64,000 nucleotides of DNA from Clostridium sp. AM34-11AC (GTDB taxonomy: Bacteria > Bacillota > Clostridia > Lachnospirales > Lachnospiraceae): the NCBI RefSeq assembly GCF_003435375.1, contig NZ_QWGL01000002.1:62001-126000 (forward strand), in the 5' to 3' direction. The notes under the pieces are model-generated. The model searched no databases and had not been told where the DNA came from. It saw only the letters and a list, made by a program, of their open reading frames with translations. The position numbers and the translations under genes are program-made. Shown in pieces: positions 52,103 to 60,645 of this stretch. Position 1 is the stretch's first letter; each line of letters begins with the position of its first letter.

Positions 52103-54343
52103 ATGTCAGACAGAGAAATGATAGAAGAAACTAAGAAAGACGTTCCGGATCAGATGGAGCCGGCGATCCCGGAGATCCCGGCGGAGAAATCCGAGAAAGA
52201 ACCGGAGATCGAAGCCGCAGAGGCCGACAGCACAGAGCCGGAGGCAAAGGCCGCAGAGGCCGACAGCACGGAGCCGGAGACCAAGGCCGCAGATGCTGAC
52301 GGCGCAGAGCCGGAGGCAAAGGCAGCAGAAGCCGACAGCACAGAACCGGAGGCAAAGGCAGCAGAAGCCGACAGCACAGAGCTGGAGGCAAAGGCCGCAG
52401 ATGCTGACGGCGCAGAGCCGGAGGCAAAGGCAGCAGAAGCCGACATCACAGAGCCGGAGGCAGAGGCTGCAGAAGCCGACATCACAGAACCGGAGGCAAA
52501 GACCGCAGAAGCCGCCAGCGCTGAATCGGAGACAGAGGGACAGAGATCCCGTTCTGCGGGAAGACGTTCCGGAAACCGAAGGGAAAAACTGCAGCCCGTG
52601 CGCCCGAAAAAAGAGCATCAGGCAAGTCAGCGTGAAAATATCTTAAGACTGCGTGAGATCAAAAAGAAAAAGGCGGCGATGCCGTATATGAAGATCCTCG
52701 CGGCAGGAGGAGCGGCTGTTGCAGTGGTCGCGGTGGTTGCGGTTGCAGGAACTGTGATCGGAAATCACAGGGACACTTTTTCCAGAGGGATGAAGGTTGA
52801 GACCGCAGCGGCTTCCTTAGAGACAACAGAGGCTGCATCTGAGAGCACCGGGGAGAGAAATATTGTTCTGGAGACCACGCTTTCTGCCGAGGAGATTGCG
52901 TCTAAGGAATATGAAAAGACGGTCCAGAGTATTGTGGACAGCTATGCAAATCTTGGGATTGCGGAGGTCTCAGGCTATCTGAACGTCAGAAAGACCCCGG
53001 AGAGCTTCGGTGAGGTCATAGGAAAGCTGCCGAAGGGCGGTGCCTGCGAGATTCTGGATACCTCCACAGATGGCTGGTATAAGATCTCATCCGGCGGTGT
53101 GACCGGTTATGTAAGCTCCCAGTATGTCTATACCGGGGATGAGGCGAAAAAACTGGCTGCGGAAAATGTGGCTGAGCGTGCCGTGATCGATGCGGATAAG
53201 TTAAATGTCCGGTCAGAGCCGAAGGCGGATGCGAATGTTGTGGAGCAGGTATTTAAAAACGAAAGATATGACATCAGGGGGCAGCAGGACGGCTGGATCC
53301 AGATTTCTTCCGGATATATTTCTGCGGATTATGTCACCGTAAAATACGCTCTGGATGAGGCGATCAAGCAGGATATGAGACAGACGGTCTTAAGCCTTTA
53401 TGATAATCTCGGTGTATCCAATGTGTCCAATTACCTGAATGTCCGCGACAATCCGGATGAGAAGAAGGGCAAGATCATCGCGAAGCTGCCGAGCAACGCA
53501 GGCTGTGATATCCTGGACACCTCCACGTCGGGCTGGTACAAGATCCGTTCCGGAAACATTACCGGTTATGTAAAATCTGAGTATATCCTGACAGGACAGC
53601 AGGCGAAGGACAAAGCGCTTCAGGTTGCAAAGCTGATGGCGATCTCCAACACGGACGGCGTCAATGTCCGCACAGAGCCGAACACGAATTCTTCGATCTA
53701 CACACAGATCTCCAACAGCGAGCGATTCCTTGTAGCGGATCAGCAGGATGGCTGGGTAAAGATCGAGATCGATGATCAGGACGCATACCTGTCCAGCGAT
53801 TATGTTGACGTTAAGTACGGTCTGGAAGAGGCGATCAAGTATACGCCGGTGGTTGAGGTTGCAGATACCTCTTCGAAGAATGATTCTAAGAACAGTTCAA
53901 AGAACAGTTCAAAGAATAATTCCGGTAAGAAGAACAGCGCAAACGACGGGGCTGCCGGATCGAAGTCCGGAAGTGTTTCCTCCAAACGTGCCCAGATCGC
54001 AAACTACGCAGTTCAGTTCGTCGGAAACAGATATGTCTACGGCGGAACGAGCCTGACAAACGGAACGGACTGCTCCGGATTTACGATGTCTGTCATGGCG
54101 AAATTCGGTGTATCCCTGCCGCACAACTCCGGCGCGCAGTCGGGAAGCGGAAAGTCGATCACCTCGAGCCAGATGCGTCCGGGTGACCTTGTATTCTACT
54201 CCGGCAGCGGCGGAATCAACCATGTTGCGCTCTATATCGGTAATGGTCAGGTGTGCCATGCGTCCAACGCGAGATCCGGTATCAAGATCTCCACATGGAA
54301 CTATCGTACTCCGGCGAAGATCGTGAATGTACTTGGTGATTAA
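52103..54343 (+). CDS. Membrane-anchored cell-wall hydrolase with SH3 repeats and NlpC/P60 domain
   Basis: 746 residues. The N-terminal cytoplasmic part has nine 12-residue acidic Ala/Glu repeats (residues 38-145) and a basic patch, then one membrane segment (about 195-215). Outside are four SH3b domains (about 285-350, 353-415, 435-500, 510-575), a Ser/Asn/Lys linker and NlpC/P60 (625-746) with catalytic Cys in NGTDCSGFTM and His in INHVALYIG. It cuts peptidoglycan stem peptides (D-Glu-diaminopimelate bond in this family). The long acidic intracellular tail is unusual and may serve regulation. Confidence 0.92.
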   Translation: MSDREMIEETKKDVPDQMEPAIPEIPAEKSEKEPEIEAAEADSTEPEAKAAEADSTEPETKAADADGAEPEAKAAEADSTEPEAKAAEADSTELEAKAADADGAEPEAKAAEADITEPEAEAAEADITEPEAKTAEAASAESETEGQRSRSAGRRSGNRREKLQPVRPKKEHQASQRENILRLREIKKKKAAMPYMKILAAGGAAVAVVAVVAVAGTVIGNHRDTFSRGMKVETAAASLETTEAASESTGERNIVLETTLSAEEIASKEYEKTVQSIVDSYANLGIAEVSGYLNVRKTPESFGEVIGKLPKGGACEILDTSTDGWYKISSGGVTGYVSSQYVYTGDEAKKLAAENVAERAVIDADKLNVRSEPKADANVVEQVFKNERYDIRGQQDGWIQISSGYISADYVTVKYALDEAIKQDMRQTVLSLYDNLGVSNVSNYLNVRDNPDEKKGKIIAKLPSNAGCDILDTSTSGWYKIRSGNITGYVKSEYILTGQQAKDKALQVAKLMAISNTDGVNVRTEPNTNSSIYTQISNSERFLVADQQDGWVKIEIDDQDAYLSSDYVDVKYGLEEAIKYTPVVEVADTSSKNDSKNSSKNSSKNNSGKKNSANDGAAGSKSGSVSSKRAQIANYAVQFVGNRYVYGGTSLTNGTDCSGFTMSVMAKFGVSLPHNSGAQSGSGKSITSSQMRPGDLVFYSGSGGINHVALYIGNGQVCHASNARSGIKISTWNYRTPAKIVNVLGD
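52214..52537 (+). repeat. Nine 36-bp tandem repeats coding an acidic tail
   Basis: Units code AAEADSTEPEAK with variants (DGAEPEAK, DITEPEAE). Some units are nearly identical at DNA level, for example the third and sixth, which suggests duplication of blocks of three. Confidence 0.88.
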
Positions 54344-54362
54344 TTGAAAATTGGAAGATTTC

Positions 54363-54392
54363 GGACAGCCCGGTAGAGATGCCGGGCTGTCT
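54363..54392 (+). terminator. Hairpin after the NlpC/P60 gene
   Basis: GGACAGCCCGG at 54363-54373 pairs with CCGGGCTGTC at 54382-54391; weak T-tract. Confidence 0.7.
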
Positions 54393-54501
54393 TGATAAGG
54401 AAAGTAAATTTGGAAGAAATGAATTCCTCAGACTGGGAAGCCGGGACATATTAAAATTTTTCCGGGTGGATCAGTTCTGGAATGCATGGGAAGGAAAGAA
54501 T

Positions 54502-55656
54502 ATGGAGAAAAAGAAGGGTATTAAGAGACATGCGGCAGGTCTCTGCGCGGGACTTGGCATCCTGTTCGCCGCAGCGGTACCGATGACGGCGTTTGCGGAT
54601 ACGGTTTATGTGAACGCGTCGAAATTAAATTACAGGAATCAGCCGTCCACTGTATCCGGGGCGGTTCTCGGAACACTGCCCCGCGGGACAGTACTTTCCA
54701 GAGTGAAAAACAATGGGGAGTGGAGCGAGGTGCAGATCGGCGGGGCGAAGACGACCGTCTATGTGGCAAGCCGCTATCTGACGACCAGCAAGCCGCAGAG
54801 CAGCACTGCGAAAACGGGGGCGGCAACTGCGGGCGGAACATCCACAGTTGCCGCCGATGGAACTGTGACAGTACCGGACTCCTTAAAGGCGTATGTGGAT
54901 AAGGCTTATCAGGTTGGAATGGATCCCAACTGGAAATACGCGGGGATGTCCGCGATCAACAGCGGATGTGCGGTATTCTACCACAATGGGACTGCAAACC
55001 GGAAAAATAAGGTGGTTGCTGTAAATGCTGGACATGGTACATCCGGCGGATCGAAGGTAAAGACATTCTGTCACCCGGATCAGACGGCGAAGGTGACAGG
55101 CGGAACGACGGGCGCAGGCGCGACAAAGGCGGTGGCGGTATCCGGCGGAATGACGTTCGCGGATGGAACGGCGGAGAGTACCGTGACGCTCCGTATGGCG
55201 CAGATCTTCCGGGATAAGCTTCTGGCGGCGGGATATGATGTGCTGATGATCCGCGATGGAAGTGATGTGCAGCTCGACAATGTGGCGAGAACCGTCATGG
55301 CGAACAACAAGGCAGACTGCCATATCGCCCTGCACTGGGATTCCACGAAGACGGACAAGGGCGCATTTTACATGAGTGTGCCGAATAATGCCGCCTATCG
55401 TGCCATGGAGCCGGTGGCGTCCCACTGGGAGTCCCACAATAAGCTTGGAAGCGCGCTGGTTGGCGGATTGAAGCAGAACGGTGTGAAGATCTTCTCGTCG
55501 GGATCCATGGAGATGGATCTGACCCAGACGTCGTATTCTACGGTTCCGAGTATTGATATCGAACTGGGGGATGGGAAATCTGCTCATGATGATGCGACGT
55601 TAGGAAAACTGGCGGATGGGCTTGTTGTCGGTGTGAACAGTTATTTTGGACAGTGA
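54502..55656 (+). CDS. Secreted N-acetylmuramoyl-L-alanine amidase with SH3 domain
   Basis: 384 residues from ATG 54502 with GGAAGG at 54489-54494; a longer frame from 54379 starts inside the terminator. Signal peptide (1-33, ends AFA), SH3b domain (35-95), Thr/Ala linker, and Amidase_3 (about 170-384) with zinc ligands in VVAVNAGHG, the Glu of AESTVTLRMA and HIALHWDST, and catalytic Glu in SIDIELGDG. It removes stem peptides from glycan strands. It follows the other hydrolase and may be co-regulated. Confidence 0.93.
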   Translation: MEKKKGIKRHAAGLCAGLGILFAAAVPMTAFADTVYVNASKLNYRNQPSTVSGAVLGTLPRGTVLSRVKNNGEWSEVQIGGAKTTVYVASRYLTTSKPQSSTAKTGAATAGGTSTVAADGTVTVPDSLKAYVDKAYQVGMDPNWKYAGMSAINSGCAVFYHNGTANRKNKVVAVNAGHGTSGGSKVKTFCHPDQTAKVTGGTTGAGATKAVAVSGGMTFADGTAESTVTLRMAQIFRDKLLAAGYDVLMIRDGSDVQLDNVARTVMANNKADCHIALHWDSTKTDKGAFYMSVPNNAAYRAMEPVASHWESHNKLGSALVGGLKQNGVKIFSSGSMEMDLTQTSYSTVPSIDIELGDGKSAHDDATLGKLADGLVVGVNSYFGQ

Positions 55657-55744
55657 TCCGGGCTCGTAAGTTCAAGACAGAATGAATGGAATGCCGCTGC
55701 TGGGGAAAATACCTGGCGGCGGTTTTTGGAATTAATGGGAGGTT

Positions 55745-55848
55745 ATACCGGAACTTCCTGGTAATCAAAAAAAAATTACATGACGAAGATGTGCATTTGC
55801 GCGAAGATGTAGATTAACGCAGGTGAATGCGAGGATGTTGAAAACTAC
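55745..55848 (+). repeat. Family B repeat, degenerate copy 3
   Basis: Contains ACCGGAACTTCCTGGT and GCGCGAAGATGTAGA, the latter shared with copy 2, but lacks the GTCGCAAGCGACCGC core. Confidence 0.4.
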
Positions 55849-55860
55849 GGGGGGGGGGGG
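55849..55860. repeat. Run of twelve G
   Basis: Uninterrupted G12 in the intergenic region between the amidase gene and tRNA-Ala, the only such tract in the window. It lies in no gene, so length change would not switch a frame. Confidence 0.9.
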
Positions 55861-55875
55861 CCTCTTTCCATATAA

Positions 55876-55909
55876 AAAACACCATCTCTCAATGGAAATG
55901 GTGTTTTTT
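55876..55909 (-). terminator. Terminator of tRNA-Ala (minus strand)
   Basis: AAAAAACACCAT and ATGGTGTTTTTT are exact complements flanking a 10-base loop; it works on either strand. Confidence 0.85.
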
Positions 55910-55912
55910 CAG

Positions 55913-55985
55913 TGGACCTGATCGGATTCGAACCGACGACCCCCACAATGCGAATGTGGTGCGCTCCCAACTGCGCTACAAGCCC
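55913..55985 (-). tRNA. tRNA-Ala (anticodon CGC)
   Basis: 73 nt cloverleaf read on the minus strand: acceptor GGGCTTG with CAGGTCC (G-U pairs), D-arm GCGC-AGTTGGGA-GCGC, anticodon stem CCACA/TGTGG with loop TTCGCAT, T-arm with GGTTCGAATCC, discriminator A. CCA is not encoded. It reads GCG codons. Confidence 0.95.
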
Positions 55986-56010
55986 ATAACGATATTTTTT
56001 TGACCTCATT

Positions 56011-56039
56011 ATTATCGCACCACGGGGGACAGATGTCAA
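56011..56039 (-). promoter_or_regulatory. Promoter of tRNA-Ala
   Basis: Minus-strand -35 TTGACA (56039-56034) and -10 GATAAT (56016-56011), spacer 17, about 25 bases upstream of the tRNA. Confidence 0.82.
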
Positions 56040-56116
56040 GATTTTCCAGAAGGAAAAGTGAAGAAATTTTGCCGGGACCGCTGGCGCGGTACAAGATAAA
56101 AGAATCGAACGTATGG

Positions 56117-56145
56117 TTGTATCATTGCGGAAAACGTGGTAAAAT
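56117..56145 (+). promoter_or_regulatory. Promoter of the 135-residue protein gene
   Basis: -35 TTGTAT (56117-56122) and -10 TAAAAT (56140-56145), spacer 17. Confidence 0.65.
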
Positions 56146-56186
56146 AGAAGGCAGAAGGCAGATGTAACGGAGAGGGAGGGGACTAT

Positions 56187-56594
56187 ATGATACTGATCGT
56201 ATGTGTGGACGACCATAATGGAATGATGTTCAATCACCGCCGCCAGAGCCAGGACCGCGTCCTGCGGGCAGATATTCTGGAACTTACGGATGGAAAAAAA
56301 CTTTGGATGAATGCCTACAGCAGAAAACAGTTTGCGGAGAGTGATGCGGAGAAAATCCTGGTGGATGAGACGTTTCTCGATGCTGCGGGGGACGGGGAGT
56401 TCTGCTTTGTGGAGAATGCGGACGTCTCTGGCTGTGTGGAGCGGATCGAGGAGATCTATCTCTACCGTTGGAACAGGGATTATCCCGCGGAGGTGTATTT
56501 TCCAGTGGATCTCAGCGTGTGGAAGTGCATGGAGACGAAAGAATTTGCGGGATCTTCCCATGAGAAAATTACCAGAGAGCGGTATACCCGTTAA
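56187..56594 (+). CDS. Conserved hypothetical protein
   Basis: 135 residues, strong GAGAGGGAGGGG site and a promoter. The start MILIVCVDDHNGMMFNHRR resembles the first strand and loop of a dihydrofolate-reductase-like fold, followed by RQSQDRVLRADILELTDGKKLWMN and a C-terminal EEIYLYRWNRDYPAEVYF. No catalytic motif is clear. It seems to be a Clostridia-specific family of unknown function, monocistronic. Confidence 0.72.
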   Translation: MILIVCVDDHNGMMFNHRRQSQDRVLRADILELTDGKKLWMNAYSRKQFAESDAEKILVDETFLDAAGDGEFCFVENADVSGCVERIEEIYLYRWNRDYPAEVYFPVDLSVWKCMETKEFAGSSHEKITRERYTR

Positions 56595-56761
56595 AATATG
56601 AATGTATGATAGGCAGAATGGCGCTGGAGACAGTTCCAATTCCGATATTTCAGAAAATATAGCGGGATATTGGAGATTGGGACAGGGGGAGCATGTACAG
56701 AGCATTTGGCGGAAAGGTGGACTGCGATAGAAAGTATGGCAACAGAGGGGAATGACAGAAT

Positions 56762-57883
56762 ATGAAGAATTTAAGAAAATGGCTGCTTTGCGTGATCGCG
56801 GCGGTCTCTTTGACTGTAACGGCCTGTGAGGGCGATTCGGCCGCTAAAGCCAGTGTGGCGGCAGATGTTGCCCATGCGGCAGGAAATATCCTTGAAAGCC
56901 TTGCTGAGGCGGCGGAGAACTCCGGCGCCGGAAACAGCGGCGGACAGGGAAATAAAACGTCATCGGGGATGGCAGGAAACCCGTCGGCAACCGGGGAATT
57001 CCGTCTCTCCGATATTCCGGAGTATACGGACTCCCCTTATGTGGCGGTCAATGGAAATGTTCCGTATTTTACGGAGGATGACCTGACGGATGTCTCCTTT
57101 GAACGCTACAGTGATCTGGATTCATTAGGACGCTGCGGTGTGGCTTACGCCTCCGTCAGTACCGATACGATGCCGACGGAAAAGCGGGGTTCCATCGGAG
57201 AGGTAAAGCCAACAGGGTGGATCAATGCGAAATATGATTTTGTGGATGGAAAATATCTGTATAACCGATGCCATCTGATCGGATATCAGCTGACTGCGGA
57301 GAACGCGAACGAAAAGAATCTGATTACGGGTACGAGATACCTTAATGTTCAGGGAATGCTGCCGTTTGAGAACCTGACAGCCGACTATGTAAAAGAAACC
57401 GGAAACCATGTGATGTACCGTGTGACGCCGATCTTCGAAGGTGATAATCTTGTGGCATCCGGAGTTCTGATGGAAGCGAAGTCCGTGGAGGACGAAGGCG
57501 ACGGAGTCCTGTTCTGTGTTTATGTTTACAATGTTCAGCCGGGAGTCACGATTGACTACGCGACGGGAAAGAGTGAACTGGCGAAGAGCGGAGGTGCAGG
57601 AGGCAGTCAAAGCGGAAGTGCGTCAGGTACCGGGAAAACGTCAGGTACATCGTCTACTGGAAACAATTCATCAGGGGCATCTGGAGGTACCGGAAAAAAC
57701 GATGCAGGAACCTCTGGAAAAGAGAGCGGAACCTATATCCTCAACACGAAGACCATGAAATTCCACCGCACGGACTGCGATTCTGTGAAGAATATCAAGT
57801 CTGAGAACCGAAAAAAGTATACGGGGGAGCGGGAGAAGCTGATTGATGAGGGATATGAAGCTTGTAAAAGTTGTAAACCATAG
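56762..57883 (+). CDS. Secreted DNA/RNA non-specific endonuclease, lipoprotein
   Basis: 373 residues. Lipobox VTAC (Cys22); a Gly/Ser/Asn linker; the beta-beta-alpha-metal nuclease domain (about 85-275) with YNRCHLIGYQL in place of the classical DRGH, then the metal Asn in ANEKNLITGTRYLN; a second Gly/Ser-rich linker; and a C-terminal Ada-like metal-binding module (about 320-373) with FHRTDCDSVKNI and ACKSCKP. Such nucleases degrade external DNA or take part in uptake. The Cys-rich tail recalls endonucleases of other Clostridia. Confidence 0.9.
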   Translation: MKNLRKWLLCVIAAVSLTVTACEGDSAAKASVAADVAHAAGNILESLAEAAENSGAGNSGGQGNKTSSGMAGNPSATGEFRLSDIPEYTDSPYVAVNGNVPYFTEDDLTDVSFERYSDLDSLGRCGVAYASVSTDTMPTEKRGSIGEVKPTGWINAKYDFVDGKYLYNRCHLIGYQLTAENANEKNLITGTRYLNVQGMLPFENLTADYVKETGNHVMYRVTPIFEGDNLVASGVLMEAKSVEDEGDGVLFCVYVYNVQPGVTIDYATGKSELAKSGGAGGSQSGSASGTGKTSGTSSTGNNSSGASGGTGKNDAGTSGKESGTYILNTKTMKFHRTDCDSVKNIKSENRKKYTGEREKLIDEGYEACKSCKP

Positions 57884-57920
57884 AGAATATTTCAAAAACA
57901 TATAAAATTAAGACAATATC

Positions 57921-57968
57921 AAACGCCCGGCTTTATGCAATCAGTGTATGGAGCCGGGCGTTTATTCA
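57921..57968. terminator. Bidirectional terminator between nuclease and Rpn genes
   Basis: AAACGCCCGGCT at 57921-57932 pairs with AGCCGGGCGTTT at 57952-57963, for the convergent genes on both sides. Confidence 0.82.
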
Positions 57969-58007
57969 GTCCATATTTGACATAAGATTAAACTGAAATA
58001 TCAGAGA

Positions 58008-58931
58008 TTAATCATGATGTGAGAAATCATGAAACATTTTTTCTGCAGTGCCTGTATCTAAGCGAAAAGATTTACATAGCTGCTGAATGATTTCGGAATC
58101 GGTAAGATTGTGTTCTTTTAGAACATTTATGATCGCATGGATTCCCTCAAGGCGCCCTTCTTTGCGCCCTTCTTTGCGCCCTTCTTCAAGGCCCTCTTCA
58201 TGGCCTACCTTACGTCCGATGTCAATACCAGTAGATAAAATACTCATATGTGCATCCTCCCATTCTTCACTCTGCTTTACTTCAGTAACAATTGCGTCCA
58301 GCCTGCGGATCCTGTCATCAAGGATAATAATCTCGGGATTGGAGAGCGTAGAGTTTTTCATATATTGAAGAAGACTCACGAGTTCATCCCGTTCGTTCTT
58401 ACTGCTCATATTCAAAAATATCTTCATTGTCTCATCCCCCAGTTCCATCCCCGGAATCTGGTGACAGCGCTCTGTGAATGTGTACATTGCGCGATCCATT
58501 CCGAAGAGATCAGTTTGGGTGATGAATATCACGATCGTTGATGGCAAGTGGCGGTATTTTGTGTGTTTTCCTGCCTTTAGCGCCGGTGTATCAAGAAGTC
58601 CCTGATAATACCGGGAGCGCTTCCTGAGATCGTCCTCAGACGCATCATTCTGCATCTCTGTAGCAAATTGCCTGGAATCTTCCGCCAATGCCCAGGCGTC
58701 GAGCCGGATTCCGCGTCTTCCGTTTTTGTTGAGAATAACGTCCTCAACCCTTACCTGTGTAAGCCTGAGATCTGGTTCATCCAGGATAATACTGAGTACG
58801 CATTCCTGCGCCTCCTTGTGCTTCATTACCGCGAGAAACAGGGCGAAATCGCTGAGATTGACATTCATAAAATCGGGCGATTCCCTATACTCTTCAGTGG
58901 AGATGAGAGCATGGATCACTTGATTTTCCAT
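58008..58931 (-). CDS. Rpn-type PD-(D/E)XK nuclease (transposase_31-like)
   Basis: 307 residues. The nuclease core has the Asp of GIRLDAWA and the Glu-x-Gln of FATEMQND (about residues 75-95), as in Rpn/PDDEXK family proteins. The C-terminal part has a row of GHEEGLEEGRKEGRKEGRLEG type repeats, typical of this family, then a helical end. Rpn proteins promote recA-independent recombination in E. coli and are numerous in Clostridia. Repeated GCGCCCTTCTTT DNA at 58150-58190 encodes the Gly/Glu/Arg units. Confidence 0.85.
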   Translation of the reverse strand: MENQVIHALISTEEYRESPDFMNVNLSDFALFLAVMKHKEAQECVLSIILDEPDLRLTQVRVEDVILNKNGRRGIRLDAWALAEDSRQFATEMQNDASEDDLRKRSRYYQGLLDTPALKAGKHTKYRHLPSTIVIFITQTDLFGMDRAMYTFTERCHQIPGMELGDETMKIFLNMSSKNERDELVSLLQYMKNSTLSNPEIIILDDRIRRLDAIVTEVKQSEEWEDAHMSILSTGIDIGRKVGHEEGLEEGRKEGRKEGRLEGIHAIINVLKEHNLTDSEIIQQLCKSFRLDTGTAEKMFHDFSHHD

Positions 58932-59142
58932 TCAGTTACCTTCCTTTCCTGGAAAATTGGGCAGGAGAGGAATTGATACGAGACATCCCCGACTCCCTGC
59001 CAGTTGTTTGGGTGATTTCAGCAAAGAGTCTTCAGATGCCGTAATGGCCAGAATAGAAAATAGATCATAGAATTCGTTAGAAACCTTGCTTGGGATTATA
59101 TTAGCATGTAGGAGTGGGGATGGCAATGTAGTTGGGTATTAA

Positions 59143-59280
59143 AAAATATTAAAAATTGATAAACTCATTGAGGACACAGAAGCAGAAGATTCCACCGAAA
59201 TCGAGGAAGCTGAAGACACCGTAGAAATCAAGAAAGATGCCAGCGTAGAGTTCGTACTCGATGAGGCACCGGAACTGTAA
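59143..59280 (+). pseudogene. 3' remnant of a gene coding an acidic tail
   Basis: 46 codons with no start, after an in-frame TAA: repeated Glu/Asp/Thr (DTEAEDSTEIEEAEDT), then ASVEFVLDEAPEL and stop, with a terminator straight after. It appears to be the surviving end of a lost gene in the 525-bp gap 58932-59456, the rest of which shows nothing else. Confidence 0.35.
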
Positions 59281-59294
59281 ATTTCACGAAACAG

Positions 59295-59346
59295 AAAATG
59301 GAAAAGTCCCCGGAAGTAAAATTCCAGGGGCTTCTGTTTTTGTGGG
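59295..59346 (+). terminator. Terminator after the remnant
   Basis: ACAGAA pairs with TTCTGT and, inside it, AAG-CCCC-GGAA with TTCC-GGGG-CTT; TTTTT follows. Confidence 0.75.
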
Positions 59347-59456
59347 AAGGAGGTTTCTTTTTGCATTGCAATATGCTATACTGATGGGAAGAAATTCATA
59401 AAGCAGATTTTATCTGCTAATAAAGAATCATATATCAAGGGAAAAGGTGAGGTATT

Positions 59457-60281
59457 ATGAAGATCACAAAAGTATGGGCGGTATATTTCAGCCCCACAGG
59501 AAACACGAAAAAAGTAATCACAACGATGGCGAAAAAGGCGGCGGAAGTTCTTTCTGCGCCGATGGAGACATTTGATTTTACACTTCCGGAGAACCGGGAA
59601 GGTGTTACGAGCTTTGAAAGTGAGGATCTTGTATTTTTCAGCACACCGGTCTACGCGGGAAGAATTCCGAATAAGATGCTGCCGTATGTGCAGAGCGCTT
59701 TTGAGGGAAACGGCGCATTTGCAGTACCGGTATCGGTATTCGGAAACAGAAACTTTGACAACGGTCTGATCGAGCTTCGCAACGAGCTGGAACTTCACGG
59801 CTTCCATACGATTGCGGCTGCGGGAATTCCGACAGAGCATGTGTTCAGCAATAAGCTTGCGACAGGACGTCCGGATGCGGATGATCTCGCGAAGATTGCG
59901 GAATTTGGTGAGAAGGTCGCGAAGAAAGTTGCTGATATGACGGAGATCCCGGCAAAGATCGAGGTCCGCGGCGATGATCCGGTGACTGCCTACTATACAC
60001 CGCTTGGAACGGATGGAAAACCTGCAGTGTTCTTAAAGGCGAAACCGAAGACAGACCCGGAAAAATGCACGAAGTGCGGAATCTGTGCGACAGTCTGTCC
60101 GATGGGATCCATCCCGAAGGACGCGCCGGATACCTGCACCGGAATCTGCATCAAGTGCCATGCCTGCATCAAGGCATGTCCGGCAGGCGCAAAGTATTTT
60201 GATGACGAGGCATTTTTATCTCATGTGGAAATGTTAAAACAGAATTACCAGAGACGGGCTGAGGCAGAGTGGTTTATCTGA
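59457..60281 (+). CDS. EFR1 family flavodoxin/ferredoxin protein
   Basis: 274 residues. The N-terminal flavodoxin-like domain (1-160) has the FMN loop FSPTGNTKK and FSTPVYAGRIPN; the C-terminus (about 195-265) has two 4Fe-4S motifs, CTKCGICATVCPMGS and CIKCHACIKACPAGA. It is expected to carry electrons between a flavin and iron-sulfur partners in anaerobic metabolism. A possible -10 TATACT (59377-59382) with weak -35 lies upstream, and AAAGGTGAGG precedes the ATG. Confidence 0.92.
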   Translation: MKITKVWAVYFSPTGNTKKVITTMAKKAAEVLSAPMETFDFTLPENREGVTSFESEDLVFFSTPVYAGRIPNKMLPYVQSAFEGNGAFAVPVSVFGNRNFDNGLIELRNELELHGFHTIAAAGIPTEHVFSNKLATGRPDADDLAKIAEFGEKVAKKVADMTEIPAKIEVRGDDPVTAYYTPLGTDGKPAVFLKAKPKTDPEKCTKCGICATVCPMGSIPKDAPDTCTGICIKCHACIKACPAGAKYFDDEAFLSHVEMLKQNYQRRAEAEWFI

Positions 60282-60317
60282 TGATTCTATGATTGTATAA
60301 AAAATCAATGCAAAAGA

Positions 60318-60360
60318 TTGATACAGAGGGCGAACATAGGCTCCCTGTATCAATTTTTTT
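60318..60360 (+). terminator. Terminator after the EFR1 gene
   Basis: TTGATACAG at 60318-60326 pairs with CTGTATCAA at 60345-60353, with GGG/CCC inside, then TTTTTTT. Confidence 0.85.
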
Positions 60361-60448
60361 CTCATTCGAGAAGATTCCCACTTTTTTAGAGTGGCCAACT
60401 GCCGGGGACTGTTAAAATAGAACTCTTTTCTAATGCTGTCAGAAAAAA

Positions 60449-60640
60449 TGTGACTGGAGTTAAGAAGAATTTCTAAAAATTAACTCTTGACAAAAGTCAC
60501 TTCATAACAGGTGGTGAGTAATCACAAATCTGTCTCAATGGGAGTCAGGTCTCCGACTGAGATAAACAGGTTTGAAGCCTGCCTGCCGGAGCCTGTTCCC
60601 GGGATGATCCGTGGGAGACCTGGCACAGGACTTTGACTCC
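60449..60640. ncRNA. Structured intergenic region, possible non-coding RNA
   Basis: After the EFR1 terminator are two structures. GTGACT...GTTAA pairs with TTAAC...AGTCAC (60450-60500). Then GGAGTCA (60541-60547) pairs with TGACTCC (60634-60640), AGGTCTCC (60547-60554) with GGGAGACCT (60613-60621), and AACAGG (60565-60570) with CCTGTT (60592-60597). An alternative hairpin, CTGTCTCA with TGAGAT-AA-ACAG, competes with the long-range pairing. Strand and class are not determined. Confidence 0.45.
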
Positions 60641-60645
60641 TGCAT

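Noticed and set aside
60541-60640. tRNA-Sec or cobalamin riboswitch
   Set aside because: The hairpin loop reads TTTGAAG and a CAGGA/TCCTG arm recalls a T-arm, and GAGACCTG recalls a B12 box, but acceptor pairing, TTCGA and the other conserved riboswitch blocks are missing.
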